A stretch of 64,000 nucleotides of DNA. It comes from Erythroxylum novogranatense. Taxonomy: Eukaryota; Streptophyta; Magnoliopsida; Malpighiales; Erythroxylaceae. Shown in pieces: positions 48,340 to 59,364 of this stretch. The DNA lies in the NCBI GenBank assembly GCA_029891385.1, contig CM057224.1:7998001-8062000 (forward strand). The letters run 5' to 3'. A program made the translations under genes and the position numbers. Positions within the stretch are counted from its first letter, which is position 1. Each line of letters begins with the position of its first letter. The notes under the pieces were generated by a model. The model had not been told where the DNA came from. It made no database searches and worked only from the letters and a program-made list of their open reading frames with translations.

Positions 48340-49600
48340 CATCTAAATGAAATAATTTGGACAAACTTTCTTCTTAACAATTGTTCCTCTAGATCATACG
48401 AATCCAACGCAACTGACGGCACTCAATTCGGATCTAAAACCAAGAAGTTATAGCCAAAATACTATCGGACCTGCGAAAAATCCGAGACTGAACATTAACA
48501 TAACTTCAGTCCAGAAATGGACAATCTTAGGGATGAAATTAAATTTCGATCCCTTCACAAGAGTTGTAGCCTTATGTCTTAAATTTATTTTCCCTCAAGA
48601 ATCAACTCAATCGGATTTGTACAGCTCCCGAAAATCGCAAAATACTGAACCATGTTCAGAAAATTATCCAACTTATAACCTATAACTCATCTCTTACTTT
48701 GGTTCAATCAATCTCTTTTCATTTAATCTCCTAAAAATCATAATTCTTCATAAAAATGAACATAATTGTCTTAGGAATCCAACGCTTCAAGAATCAAATC
48801 AATCGGATGTCAGACGAAGGATTTATAAGCAAAAGATTACAAAAGAGTCGGAGTTCAAACCAAGTTACAAGACTTCAAATATATACTTATACCTGAATTT
48901 TCCAAAAATCATATCTCTTAATCCCGAACTCGGAATTTGACGAATTTAGTGTCAATAAAAAGATCAAAGGAAGTTATACAACTTCCCTGAAGAACTCAAA
49001 ATTAAATTAGGTCTCGAAAGAGGTTGAAAACTCAATCAAAGATTTTATCCAAAACAGCTTTTCCTAAACAACTTCCAATTTTTAATCGCTCATAACTCCT
49101 AGCTCCGATATCGAAAAATTACAAACTTTATGACGTCGGAAAGATCGACATACAAGCTACAACTTTCAGTAATACCACTTACTCCAATTCAGACTAAATC
49201 CATACGACGAGTAGTCTCGAAGCATAGAATACATAAATCTATACTTAATAACATTTTCAAAACAAAGCATATCTTCATAAATTCATATCTCTCAATCCCG
49301 ACATCGAAAAATAGCAAACTTTATGTCCATGAAAAGCTCTCGACCAAGGCTACAAGTTTCATGTAGATCATTTTCTCGGATTTTGCCTCAATTAAAAAGT
49401 CAACTTTTTCCTCAAAGTCAAACTTCAAACAAACTTTGACTGATCATAACTCTCACTCCCGATATCGAAAAACATCAAACTTTATGTCTACGAAAAACTC
49501 TTAACATAAACTACAAGTTTCCAGAAGATCGTTTTCTCAAATTTTGCCTAAATCAAAAGTCAACCCTCAAAGGCCAAAAAGTCAAACTTTTTAAATTCTT
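48340..49600. repeat. Degenerate repeats inside the LARD-I LTR (left copy)
   Basis: Seven or so diverged units of about 110 to 200 bp. Recurrent parts are CATAACTC, CCCGATATCGAAAAA, CAAACTTTATG, CTACAAGTTTC and ATTTTGCCT. The same block is at 53600-54840 in the other LTR. Confidence 0.7.
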
Positions 49601-49852
49601 CAAATTTTCACACTTTTTTTTCTTTTCAATTCTTGCTATTTAACTTCATTTCAATCAACTCATCCACTATCTTCTCATAATCCATATAAGTTCACTCAAA
49701 TATCAAAGTCCTCAAAATTAAACAATTCTTTTCTCATAAATTTTTCTTAATTTCCTCAAATTTCCTTAAATTCATAAATTGTCTCATCAATTTCTTTCTC
49801 ATTTAAAATCATTTTAATATTCTAATTTTCACCAAAAATTCGGGGTCCAACA

Positions 49853-49866
49853 TTTCTTTCCCTCTT
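49853..49866 (-). other. LARD-I polypurine tract
   Basis: The minus strand reads AAGAGGGAAAGAAA directly before the TG of the 3-prime LTR. Confidence 0.88.
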
Positions 49867-50574
49867 AAAAGAATTTCGTCCTCGAAATTCACACTTAATA
49901 ACATAATATTTCTTATCTAATTCCTTCTCATAAATATTTCTCAATCTCTTCATAATTTCTCAATTCTTAAATCAATTACTCCATCCAAAATCATATCAAA
50001 CTCACATTTTTCCTTAACATTTGAAACAAGTCAATGGTCCACGTCGTAGTGACTCTTCATATGGACCAAAATCACCATTTCACTTAATCCTTTGAATTTC
50101 TATACACATTTCTCTATCAATTTATCTCATTCTTCAAAATTTTCATCTCACATATGCATATTCGAAATCAATTCCTCTAAATTCATCATGTAATTCAAAT
50201 CTAAATTTCCATTTTCACAATCCATCTAAATCAAACAATCAATTAGATTCTTCCCAATTCACCAAGAAATTCTAATCTCAAATTCATAATCATAAACCTA
50301 AATCAAACATAATTCTTAACCTTAATCTCATCTCATAATTGCATGTACAAAATCAAATCGCCATCATGAACTTCAAATCTCAAGTTCATTTACACACACC
50401 CAAAATCAATCAAAGTTCTTATCCTCACTCACTCAGACAATTACTAAATTCATTCTTAATAACCATAATGCCCAAGTATGATCATAATACTGGGCTCTGA
50501 CATTCTCACAAATTCAATTTTTATCCTTACACACTCTCATCAATCTTCTATGCCCAGTTAAGACCATAGTACTA
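49867..50574 (-). other. LARD-I interior, non-coding
   Basis: About 710 bp of AT-rich sequence without any credible frame. Near its end a 40-bp segment is present twice (50467-50503 and 50549-50588); only the second holds an intact primer site. Confidence 0.85.
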
Positions 50575-50587
50575 GGCTCTGATACCA
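50575..50587 (-). other. LARD-I primer binding site (tRNA-iMet)
   Basis: The minus strand reads TGGTATCAGAGCC, a perfect match, four bases from the LTR. Confidence 0.94.
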
Positions 50588-50591
50588 TAAA

Positions 50592-53500
50592 TGTTGGGAC
50601 CCGATCAGGGAACCTGATCCCAACTGAAAAACGGAACGGAAAGACGAAAAATCGAACAGCGAGAAATCGCTAATCGGAATACAAATCGCATCATCGGAGC
50701 GAAACGAATGCTCGGAAAATTGAGCATCAGAAATACGAATAACAAAGCGGAGAAACTCGAAAGGCAGAATTCCGAATCGAATGCGAATCGAAATAATCAA
50801 ACTGAAACAAACACCGACATTCGTTTCAAACATGAAGCATAGCAAACTCATCGCGTTGGAAACCTTACGACATTTCAAATCCGGTATATTTTTTTTTCCT
50901 CTTATTCATTCCTTTTCTCTTTAATCAATCTCATTCAAATCATAACCATTCCATACAATTCCCTTTTTGGAAACTCATCCTCACCAATTTCAATTCACTT
51001 AATTCATCTTAATCATTTCTTATACAATCATATAACTCCTCAAACTCATTTCTTTAAACCCATTTTACCGAAATTTTACCGAAATTTTGGCAGCATAACG
51101 GCTGTATTTTAACAGCCCAAAAATTTAAAAACCAAAGAAACGCACTTCTAATACATAATCCAATAGTACAAGGCAACATCGGACCTCCCGTCCGGCATTC
51201 AAACACCAGCAGAAACACAATCTTAGTTCTAAACACTTCATCATTCCAATCCATAATACATCTCAACTCAAATATTCACAATTCAAACACAAGCCATTCA
51301 CAATTCAAATTTACGTGCAAAATCTATTCCACAATCATACATAACTCATAACTGAGATACATCATAAATTTACATGATAACTTTTCAATCCATAAACAAA
51401 AGCAATACATAATCCATAAACCTTTTTCACAACTTCAAAACTAAACTCCAACATTACACATAGAACAAAGCATACAAAAACTATCGGGTTGACATCATAC
51501 TCGTCTTCCATCCGATCTCCTGCGTGAAAACCTGGAGATGGGGATGAAAGGGGGGTGAGCTCGGAAGCTCGTGGATAATACATTTATAAACCGAACAATA
51601 AGCGAAAAATCTTTTATTTTCAAACTTTTCAAATATTTCCCATTTAAGAATTTCTCCAAAACTCATTTTCAAACTTTTCAATTTCATCAACACTTTCTAA
51701 GATTTTCTCAAAATTTCTCATTTGTTTCAAAACATTTATATCCGTTTCAGAATTTCATGCTTGAAAATTTACTTTCGCTTCTCAAAATCTGAACCTTTTC
51801 AAAACATGCACAGCCTTAAACATGAATGCATCACATCATAGTGTATCACATCATAATCAAATTAAAAACACATAACACATCAGAATTGGTTTGGTTCGGT
51901 CCTAACATGACGCATCGCACATTCCTCGCATAGTGGTTACATGCGGCAACAGGAATGAGGGGAGTCCGAGATCGAACTCCTATGCCACTAATGGCAGCGG
52001 GAGAAGGCTTAAACAGGTAGAGACAGCGCTAACTCACAAAAGGACCTGACCAAACCCACTTAACACATAACGAAAACGGAATTCAGATTGCCCAAAGGCA
52101 CTTTTCGAAAATCTTGATTTTTTTACCTTTTTCAACTCATATCATCAAATTGTGTCATAGATGACAAAAGCGTATATCCACATAATTGCACATAATCAAT
52201 CTAATGCAATTCACGTAAATCACATATGCATCACAATATATGCACTAATTCTTTAAATCATTCAAATCATAAATCACATAATTTGAAAACCATGAAATTC
52301 ATAAGTCTTGTATTTTCTAAAACTCATTTTACTCCTTTGAAATCATAATTTCAAACATTTACATCCTTTTCAAACATTTTATCCATAATAATTTATCAAA
52401 ATCAAATTTTGCTTTCTTTAATTTTCAAAATTCACATTTAGCTTATAATTCAATAAATAAATATACTACCCACCTCATATCCATGCTAGCATCTTGTCCA
52501 ATGCTTCAATTTGACCTTTTCTCCTTTCTTCCTTCCAATTGAAAATTTCCTAAATCAATTTCATCAAAATTTAATCTCATAAATAACTTAATCCTTCAAT
52601 TTGATGCATAAGTCATCAATTCTTATTAATTCCAAGATAGTTACATCACTAATTCCAAAAACCCCCAAATTACAAATTGAACCTAAATCAATCCAATCAA
52701 ATTCAATATCATAATTAACTTAATTTCTCAAATTGAACTTAGGAAATATCAATTCCTCTCATATTCAAGCTATTTCAATCGACAAAATTGGCCTAAACCA
52801 ATTTACACAAATTCAATACCATAAATCACAATTTCTTCAAAATTGATTTCATATTTCACCAATTCCTACTATTATTGATGATTCTACACCATTAATTCAC
52901 AAAATCCCCAAATTTCTAATTTGGCCTAAACCTCCAATTTACAATTTTTCAAATTAAACTTCACATAAAGCATAAACATCAAAATTAACTTAGGATATCT
53001 TAAATTCATCACTAATTCAAGCAATCTAAAGCAACAATTTCAAAAACCCCCAAATTTTACTATTCATCATCTTCTTCACTAAGCTTTCTCTCTCTAGAAT
53101 CTTCCATAACCAAAATTAACTCATTATACTTGACAATCACTAAAATTAATCTCATAGCACATAAACCCACATCATTTCTAATTATTCTAAACCAAAATTT
53201 CAAGAATAACTCAAAACTTAAAACTTTTCTCTTACCTTTTTCTCTTTCAAATTTCGAAATTCCTTGGGTCTTGATGAAGCTCCCATGCTCTTCCACCCTT
53301 TTCCTTTGATTCCATGTAAAACTCAAGCTAGAACCCTTAAAACTTGGAACCCTCACTTCTCTCTCTCTTCCTTCACCATATACGAGCTTCTTCTTTCTCT
53401 TCTTCTCCTTCTTATTTTCTTTCATTTTCTCTAGAATAATCGTGGTTCTACTCTTTCAAACGACACCCATCTGACTTGTATGCCAAGTCATTAAAAATGG

Positions 53501-55109
53501 AGGGTAAATGACCATTTTGCCCTCACTTGTTGGCCTAATTCCAAAATTGCCCCTGCAGGAACTTGAAAAAATGACTACTTGTGTCCTGTTTTCAAGCATC
53601 TAAACGAAATAATTTGGACAAACTTTCTTCTTGAAAATTGTTCCTCTAGATCATACAAATCCAACGCAACTGACGGCACTCAATTCGGATCTAAAACCAA
53701 GAAGTTATAGCCAAAATACTATCGGACCTGCGAAAAATCCGAGACTGAACATTAACATAACTTCAGTCCAGAAATGGACAATCTTAGGGATGAAATTAAA
53801 TTTCTATCCCTTCATAAGAGTTGTAGCCTTATGTCTTAACTTTATTTTCCCTTAAGAATCAACTCAATCGGAGTTGTACAGCTCCCGAAAATCGCAAAAT
53901 ACTGAACCATGTTCAGAAAATTATCCAACTTATAACTTATAACCCATCTCTTACTTTGGTTCAATCAATCTCTTTTTATTTAATCTCCTAAAAATCATAA
54001 TTCTTCATAAAAATGAACGTAATTGTCTTAGGAATCCAACGCTTTAGGAATCAAATCAATCGGATGTCGGACGAAGGATTTATAAGCAAAAGATTACAAA
54101 AGAGTCGGAGTTCAAACCAAGTTACAAGACTTCAAATATATACTTATACCTGAATTTTCCAAAAATCATATCTCTTAATCCCGAACTTGGAATTTGACAA
54201 ATTTGGTGTCAATAAAAAGATCAAAGGAAGTTATACAACTTCCCTGAAGAACTCAAAATTAAATTAGGTCTCAAAAGAGGTTGAAAACTCAATCAAAGAT
54301 TCTATCCAAAACAGCTTTTCCTAAACAACTTCCAATTTTTAATCGCTCATAACTCCTAGCTCCGATATCGAAAAATTACAAACTTTATGGCGTCGGAAAG
54401 ATCGACATACAAGCTACAACTTTTAGTAATACCACTTACTCTAATTCAGACTAAATCCATACGACGAGTAGCCTCGAAGCATAGAATACACAAATCTATA
54501 CTTAATAACATTTTCAAAACAAAGCATATCTTCAGAAATTCATATCTCTCAATCCCGACATCGAAAAATAGCAAACTTTATGTCCACAAAAAGCTCTCGA
54601 CAGAGGCTACAAGTTTCATGTAGATCATTTTCTCAGATTTTGCCTCAATTAAAAAGTCAACTTTTTTCTCAAAGTCAAACTTCAAACAAACTTTGACTGA
54701 TCATAACTTTAACTCCCGATATCGAAAAACATCAAACTTTATGTCTACGAAAAGTTCTTAACATAAACTACAAGTTTTCAGAAGATCGTTTTCTCAAATT
54801 TTGCCTAAATCAAAAGTCAACCCTCAAAGGCCAAAAAGTCAAATTTTTTAAATTCTTCAAATTTTCACACTTTTTTTTCTTTTCAATTCTTGCTATTTAA
54901 CTTCATTTCAATCAACTCATCCACTTTCTTCTCATAATCCATATAAGTTCACTCAAATATCAAAGTTCTCAAAATTAAACAATTCTTTTCTCATAAATTT
55001 TTCTTAATTTCCTCAAATTTCCTTAAATTCATAAATTGTCTCACCAATTTCTTTCTCATTTAAAATCATTTTAATATTCTAATTTTCACCAGAAATTCGG
55101 GATCCAACA
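50592..55109 (-). repeat. LARD-I 5-prime LTR (right)
   Basis: 4518 bp, near-identical to 45304-49852. Most differences are scattered single bases; one cluster lies at 51890-52045. Confidence 0.95.
50603..50619. repeat. Terminal hairpin of LARD-I, right LTR copy
   Basis: GATCAGG-gaa-CCTGATC, same place and stem length as the left copy but with one swapped base pair. Confidence 0.9.
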
Positions 55110-55114
55110 ATTAT
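55110..55114. repeat. Target site duplication of LARD-I, right copy
   Basis: ATTAT after the final CA of the right LTR; identical to 45299-45303. Confidence 0.93.
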
Positions 55115-55481
55115 GGTCTTGTAAAAAGTAAAATTGCATAGTGCTTTGATGACTAAAGTGGAATACATAGCAACTATCAGTTGTTGCATTCAAATCTTAT
55201 GGATGAAGCATCAACTATAGAATTTTTCTCTGAAGTTTTGTCATATTCCTATGTTATGTGATAATACTAGTGCTATAAATCTTTCTGAAAATCTTGTGCA
55301 TCATTCTAGGACTAAGCATATAGAAATCAAACATCATTTTCTTAGACATCATGTTTTAGAAAGAACCATTGATCTTTTGAATATTAATACTGAGAATCAA
55401 GAAGCTGAAATTTTCACCACGCCACTCTCTAAAGATAGATTTTGTGTGTTAAGAAAAGAGCTTGGTATATGCACTCTCTGA
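55115..55481 (+). pseudogene. Copia-H RNase H, second part
   Basis: Resumes after LARD-I with the segment around TKVEYIATISCC (about 55155-55190), then MLCDNTSAINLSENLVHHSR and IFTTPLSKDRFCVLRKELGI, the usual end of copia pol. The end at 55481 is a TGA. Confidence 0.9.
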
Positions 55482-55999
55482 TATTATTTTTGTATGAATA
55501 TTCTCTACTACTTATCTTTGCATTTCTTTTAGCAGGCTCCTCTATTCTGATTCCTTAGAAACTCTCACTTAGTTTAGTAAGCTCCTTAGAGTTTAGAAGG
55601 CCCTTCTTAGTTAGAAGCCTCCTCTTAGGTTAGTAGGTTTCTTCTATATTAGAAGATTCCTCTTCTTTTTAGAAGGCTTCCCTCGGGTTCACATTCTATG
55701 TGACACATGCCATAAAAATAGGGAGTCATTATTAGCGTCGTTTTATTCTTTTCAAAAGTGCATGTGCAGTCTGACAACTCTACGTACACATCTGTCAGAA
55801 GATATGTAATTGATTACGCGTCCTTATTTGTCCTGTACGTCTACTCATCCTCTTATGAGATCAACACTGAGGGATAACTTAGTATACCCTAAACAAACTT
55901 CTCTCTTCTTCTCATCTCTGTTATTCTCTCTGCACCTTGACTCTCTATTTTCTTATTGCCTCTTGTCTTTTCTCTCAAACTTCACTAAGCTTACCTACA
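55482..55999 (+). other. Copia-H spacer between pol and ORF3
   Basis: Non-coding. From 55530 to 55690 it has about six imperfect repeats of 25 to 30 bp around AGAAGGCTCCTC or AGTAGGTTCCTT, related to repeats in the Copia-D and Copia-H LTRs. Confidence 0.6.
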
Positions 56000-57776
56000 A
56001 TGACAAGAACAAAATCAAAAGGACAGAAGAATTTTTTGACTTCAACTTCTAGCCATGGTGAAACACCTCGTCATGAACAAACATTTGTTTTTGATTCCTG
56101 GTCTTTACCTGCCATAGTAGGTTCTTTAAACACTACTACCAACCTGTTTCTGTTTCCTCAAATTTCCAAACTTTAAAAATACCCAATCAGGAGACCCTAG
56201 AAGATAAGAAAAGGAAGATTGTTGCTATGTTGTCTCTAGATTATCATGATTCCTCTTCAAATAACAAAGAAGAAACAATAAAAAAACAATATGCTTCTAA
56301 CGAAGAAGAAGAAGAAGAAGAAGAAGAAGAAGAAGAAGAAGAAGAAGAAGAAGAAGAAGAAGAAGAACAAGAACAAGAAAAAGCAGAAGAAACGAAAGAA
56401 GAAGGTGAAGAAGAAGAAGAAGAGATTTTCAATAAGGTGGAGTTACTGAAAAATGTGAGATTCCATTTACCTATTCTCTCCATACCCATTCCTACTCTAA
56501 AAACTCCCCTAATTCCTAAACATGGTCCCAAAGAGAAGAAAATGCCTGAAGTGCACTGGGCAATAAATGATGATGGTTCAGATGAAGAACCCTTTTGGTT
56601 GGAAAGAAGATCAGGGACTAGAGGAAATGTTACAAAAGAAGCTCCACAAAAAGAAACTACTGTGGTAGAAGAAAAAGAAAAAGAAGAATCAAAGAAAAGA
56701 AAAAGGGAAGAAATAAGAAAAGGCAAAGATCTGTTAGCCGAAGAAAATATTGAGGATGTCATTACAAGGAATGAACTATTCATTGAAGAGGCTTTATTCG
56801 AATAAATCCCTAAGGCCAAAAGAACATAATCGAATAAACTAACCATTTTTTATAAGGGAGAGGCTTCAGTACAAGTGAAGTTGTTCCAGTCAATAGATGT
56901 TAAATCAAGATACAAGATGCGTTACAAGAAGAGAAAGGTGGTAGCTGGATGCATCTTGCCTCCCCATCTATTCGATGACATAGGTATTCTCATCACTCCC
57001 TATTTTCCTACTATCGGTTAGGAGAATTTATTAAGCTTGGATAAAACTGTGTGTGATGAATTGGTCAAATGTTTTTACACACATATGAGAAAGGAAGAAA
57101 TTGATGGGAAGTTAGCAGTCATTTCTTGGGTACATGATTATAAGATTTTGATTACAGAGAAAATCTTAAGAAACATTCTAAGTGTAATTCCTAAAGGTAG
57201 AATAGACCTTCCTTGTCATAATTGGGACATTACTGACATTGATCTGGGTGAAGTATTGAACTTCATTTGTATGAATACTAAAAATTGCCCATGATGGGAG
57301 ACCCCTAGCGCAAACACTTAGTCCTTCTGCCAAGATGCCTTGCATCTATTTTGGCTACCTCCATTTTTCCAAGAAGTAGTTTAGTAGAGAGGTGTAGTAT
57401 CCTAAACATGTATGTGGTTTACAATTTGTTAAAGAGCAATAAGCAGAATCTCCCGGAAATGATCCTGAAGTTCATGATAAACAAGGGAAGTCACAAGAAC
57501 ACAACTACTGGTCTACCTTATGGAATGTTGTTGACTAAGATTTGTGCATATTTTGGAGTGTCCTTTGATAACTTGAATTGGTATGAACTAACAAAGTTTC
57601 ATTCTTCCATTCCTTACCAATTTGGTTACAAGATGAATGACAACGTGTGGGTTGAACAGAAGTTAGAAAGAGTTGCAGGTATCTCTAGTCTAACTCCAAA
57701 AAAAGCAGCCTTTGTTCCACTCCAAAGCACACATGACCTAATCTTAAAACAACTGAAGGACATTCGCTCTAATTAA
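56000..57776 (+). pseudogene. Copia-H third reading frame (ORF3), broken
   Basis: Begins at ATG 56000 (MTRTKSKGQKNFLTSTSS). Frames then change at about 56170, 56800, 57020 and 57295. The 56227-56805 part has a long Glu run from a GAA microsatellite (56298-56372), VRFHLPILSIPIP, MPEVHWAINDDGSDEE and a Lys/Glu-rich coiled-coil-like tail. Later parts have FQSIDVKSRYKMRYKKRK, ILPPHLFDD (near 56950), ILRNILSVIPKGRIDLPCHN (57164-57220), SIFPRSSLVERCSIL and GLPYGMLLTKICAYFGVS. All blocks match Copia-D ORF3 in order. It lies where Sireviruses carry an env-like frame, but I see no signal peptide or membrane anchor. Function unknown. Confidence 0.83.
56298..56372 (+). repeat. GAA microsatellite inside ORF3
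   Basis: About 25 GAA/AAG units coding for a Glu run in the reading frame. The opposite-strand Ser-rich frame (56244-56846) is a shadow. Confidence 0.9.
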
Positions 57777-58230
57777 GATCAAATGTGCAAACAAATTGAT
57801 AGCGTCCAGAACCAATTCTTAGATTTGTAAATTCTCCTTAGGAAAATTCTCCATTGATTGTGTCCATTTATTTATTTTTACTTTTTTATCATATTTCATT
57901 ATAGTTTATTTCACTTCCTCCTATTCTATTATTTTTTATAATGACAAAAAGAGAGAGTTTATGTGGATTTTTTTTGCATATTTCTGCATATATGATGATA
58001 TATGTCTCAATGTTGTCTCAATTATTTATGTGATTGATTCGCTATTGAACTTGTGAAAATCTATTATATATAAAAGATAGATTCCTTTCTTAAGAGAAGT
58101 TTCCTTCTAAGTATGTTTGAAATATATAAAAGTCACATATATCTTTCAAAATAATCTATTATCTCCTTCATTTCAATAAAAATTGTTATCTCTTTGAATT
58201 TTTAAAAATATTTATTATTACTTGTCATCA

Positions 58231-58244
58231 TCAAAAGGGGAGGT
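58231..58244 (+). other. Copia-H polypurine tract
   Basis: TCAAAAGGGGAGGT directly before the TG of the 3-prime LTR; nearly the same as the Copia-B tract. Confidence 0.9.
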
Positions 58245-59364
58245 TGTTAGTTCAATGTTTATATTTAACGATTTTGATAATAACTATATAATATTTCTAT
58301 ATTCAAATTGAATTTATTTCCTTGTATGGATAACGGTATTTTTTAAAGGAAATAAAATCATAGGAAAATTACTTCCTTTCTTACATAAATCTTGTTAGTA
58401 AACTTTCCTTATTAACATCTGGGAGGATCTTATCTTTTCGAATAATTAGCTCTGGAAATTTTTGTTCTAGTAAAGATGATTTTGAAAATCCAAAGGCAAC
58501 TCAGAATTAAGATGAAGCAACGACTAGTTGAAGAAGTTGACTATTTAAAGAAGAGCAACAAAACTTGTAAAGAAACAAACATACACAGATTTTCGAAACA
58601 TTTGAGCAGCATCTATATTCTTGAGAGTTATATCAGTCTTATTATACCTTAGAAAGTGAAATTACTCTATCAAAAGTGAAATTGTTATTCGAGAACTTGC
58701 TTTTGATTTTACATTTTATTTTTCTGTGAGCTTTTAGAAGTTTGCTATACACTTCAAGTATGGAAGATTGGAGAACCGTGAAAAATATATACTTGTGAGT
58801 TTGGAGAGGCTCATTAAATTTAATACTCAAAATCTTATGATGAAATTCTTAAGTTGGATACTTGGGGACTAAAAGTAGATTTGGTTGTTTGCCGAACTAG
58901 TATAAATCTACTGTGTCATCCTTTCTCTCTTCCTAACTTTTAAATTTCCGCGTTATAAGTTTGTGGTTTCAAGAGGCTCTTTCAGTTTTTCAATAAGCTT
59001 CTTCTATTTTTATAAAGTAAGAAGTTCTTTTCACTTTCCTATTACTTAACAAGCTTATTTCTATTTTTATAAAGTAAGAAGTTCTTTTCACTTTCCTATT
59101 ACTTAACAAGCTTATTTCTATTTGAGCTCTCGCAGGCTCCTTTCTTTTTCAACGCGATTAGAATCTTTTTGATTAATAGACTTTTTCATGTTTTAATAAC
59201 TCACAGGATCCTTTCTTTTTAAATGTTTACAAGTTCCTTTTGAAGTTTAACAGGACCTTTTCATTTATCAACTCATTTTGTTTGAGAGCGATTTTAAAGA
59301 TTTAAAATATTTTGCAATTTTTTTACATACAATTCACCCTCTTTTATATGTGTTTGCTTTATCA
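58245..59364 (+). repeat. Copia-H 3-prime LTR, complete
   Basis: 1120 bp starting TGTTAGTTCAATG and ending GTTTGCTTTATCA. TATA box at 58901 (TATAAAT). From 58970 to 59270 it has degenerate repeats of about 28 bp (CAGGCTCCTT, AACAGGACCTT); an exact 57-bp tandem duplication lies at about 59000-59115. Confidence 0.9.

Larger units (their letters stand above)
45304..49852 (-). repeat. LARD-I 3-prime LTR (left)
   Basis: 4549 bp, colinear with 50592-55109. Repeated small open frames in both LTRs (for example minus 45300-45590 and 50558-50878) reflect the duplication, not genes. It holds a terminal hairpin (45315-45331), a divergent patch (46640-46790) and degenerate repeats (48340-49600). Confidence 0.95.
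45304..55109 (-). mobile_element. LARD-I: non-autonomous LTR element with 4.5 kb LTRs and a 0.74 kb interior
   Basis: Two LTRs of 4549 bp (45304-49852) and 4518 bp (50592-55109) flank a 739-bp interior (49853-50591) with no coding frame. Ends are TGTTGG and CCAACA. A perfect iMet primer site (50575-50587) and a polypurine tract (49853-49866), both on the minus strand, set the orientation: the right LTR is the 5-prime one. The perfect TSD ATTAT lies inside the Copia-H RNase H. The two LTRs are near identical by eye, so it is younger than Copia-H. It must use proteins of another element. Confidence 0.95.
39837..59364 (+). mobile_element. Copia-H: Sirevirus-like copia element split by LARD-I
   Basis: Plus-strand element of about 9.7 kb without LARD-I. 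The 5-prime LTR (39837-40708) lacks about 250 bp at its start; the 3-prime LTR is complete (58245-59364). Gag, protease, integrase, reverse transcriptase and RNase H follow in copia order, then a third frame (56000-57776) and the polypurine tract. The LTRs differ clearly and coding is broken, so the insertion is old. Expected target copy after the 3-prime LTR is CAAGT (59365-59369); no left copy remains because of the truncation. Confidence 0.9.

Noticed and set aside
56244..56846. 200-codon minus-strand Ser-rich frame
   Set aside because: Shadow of ORF3 opposite the GAA repeat; no homology.
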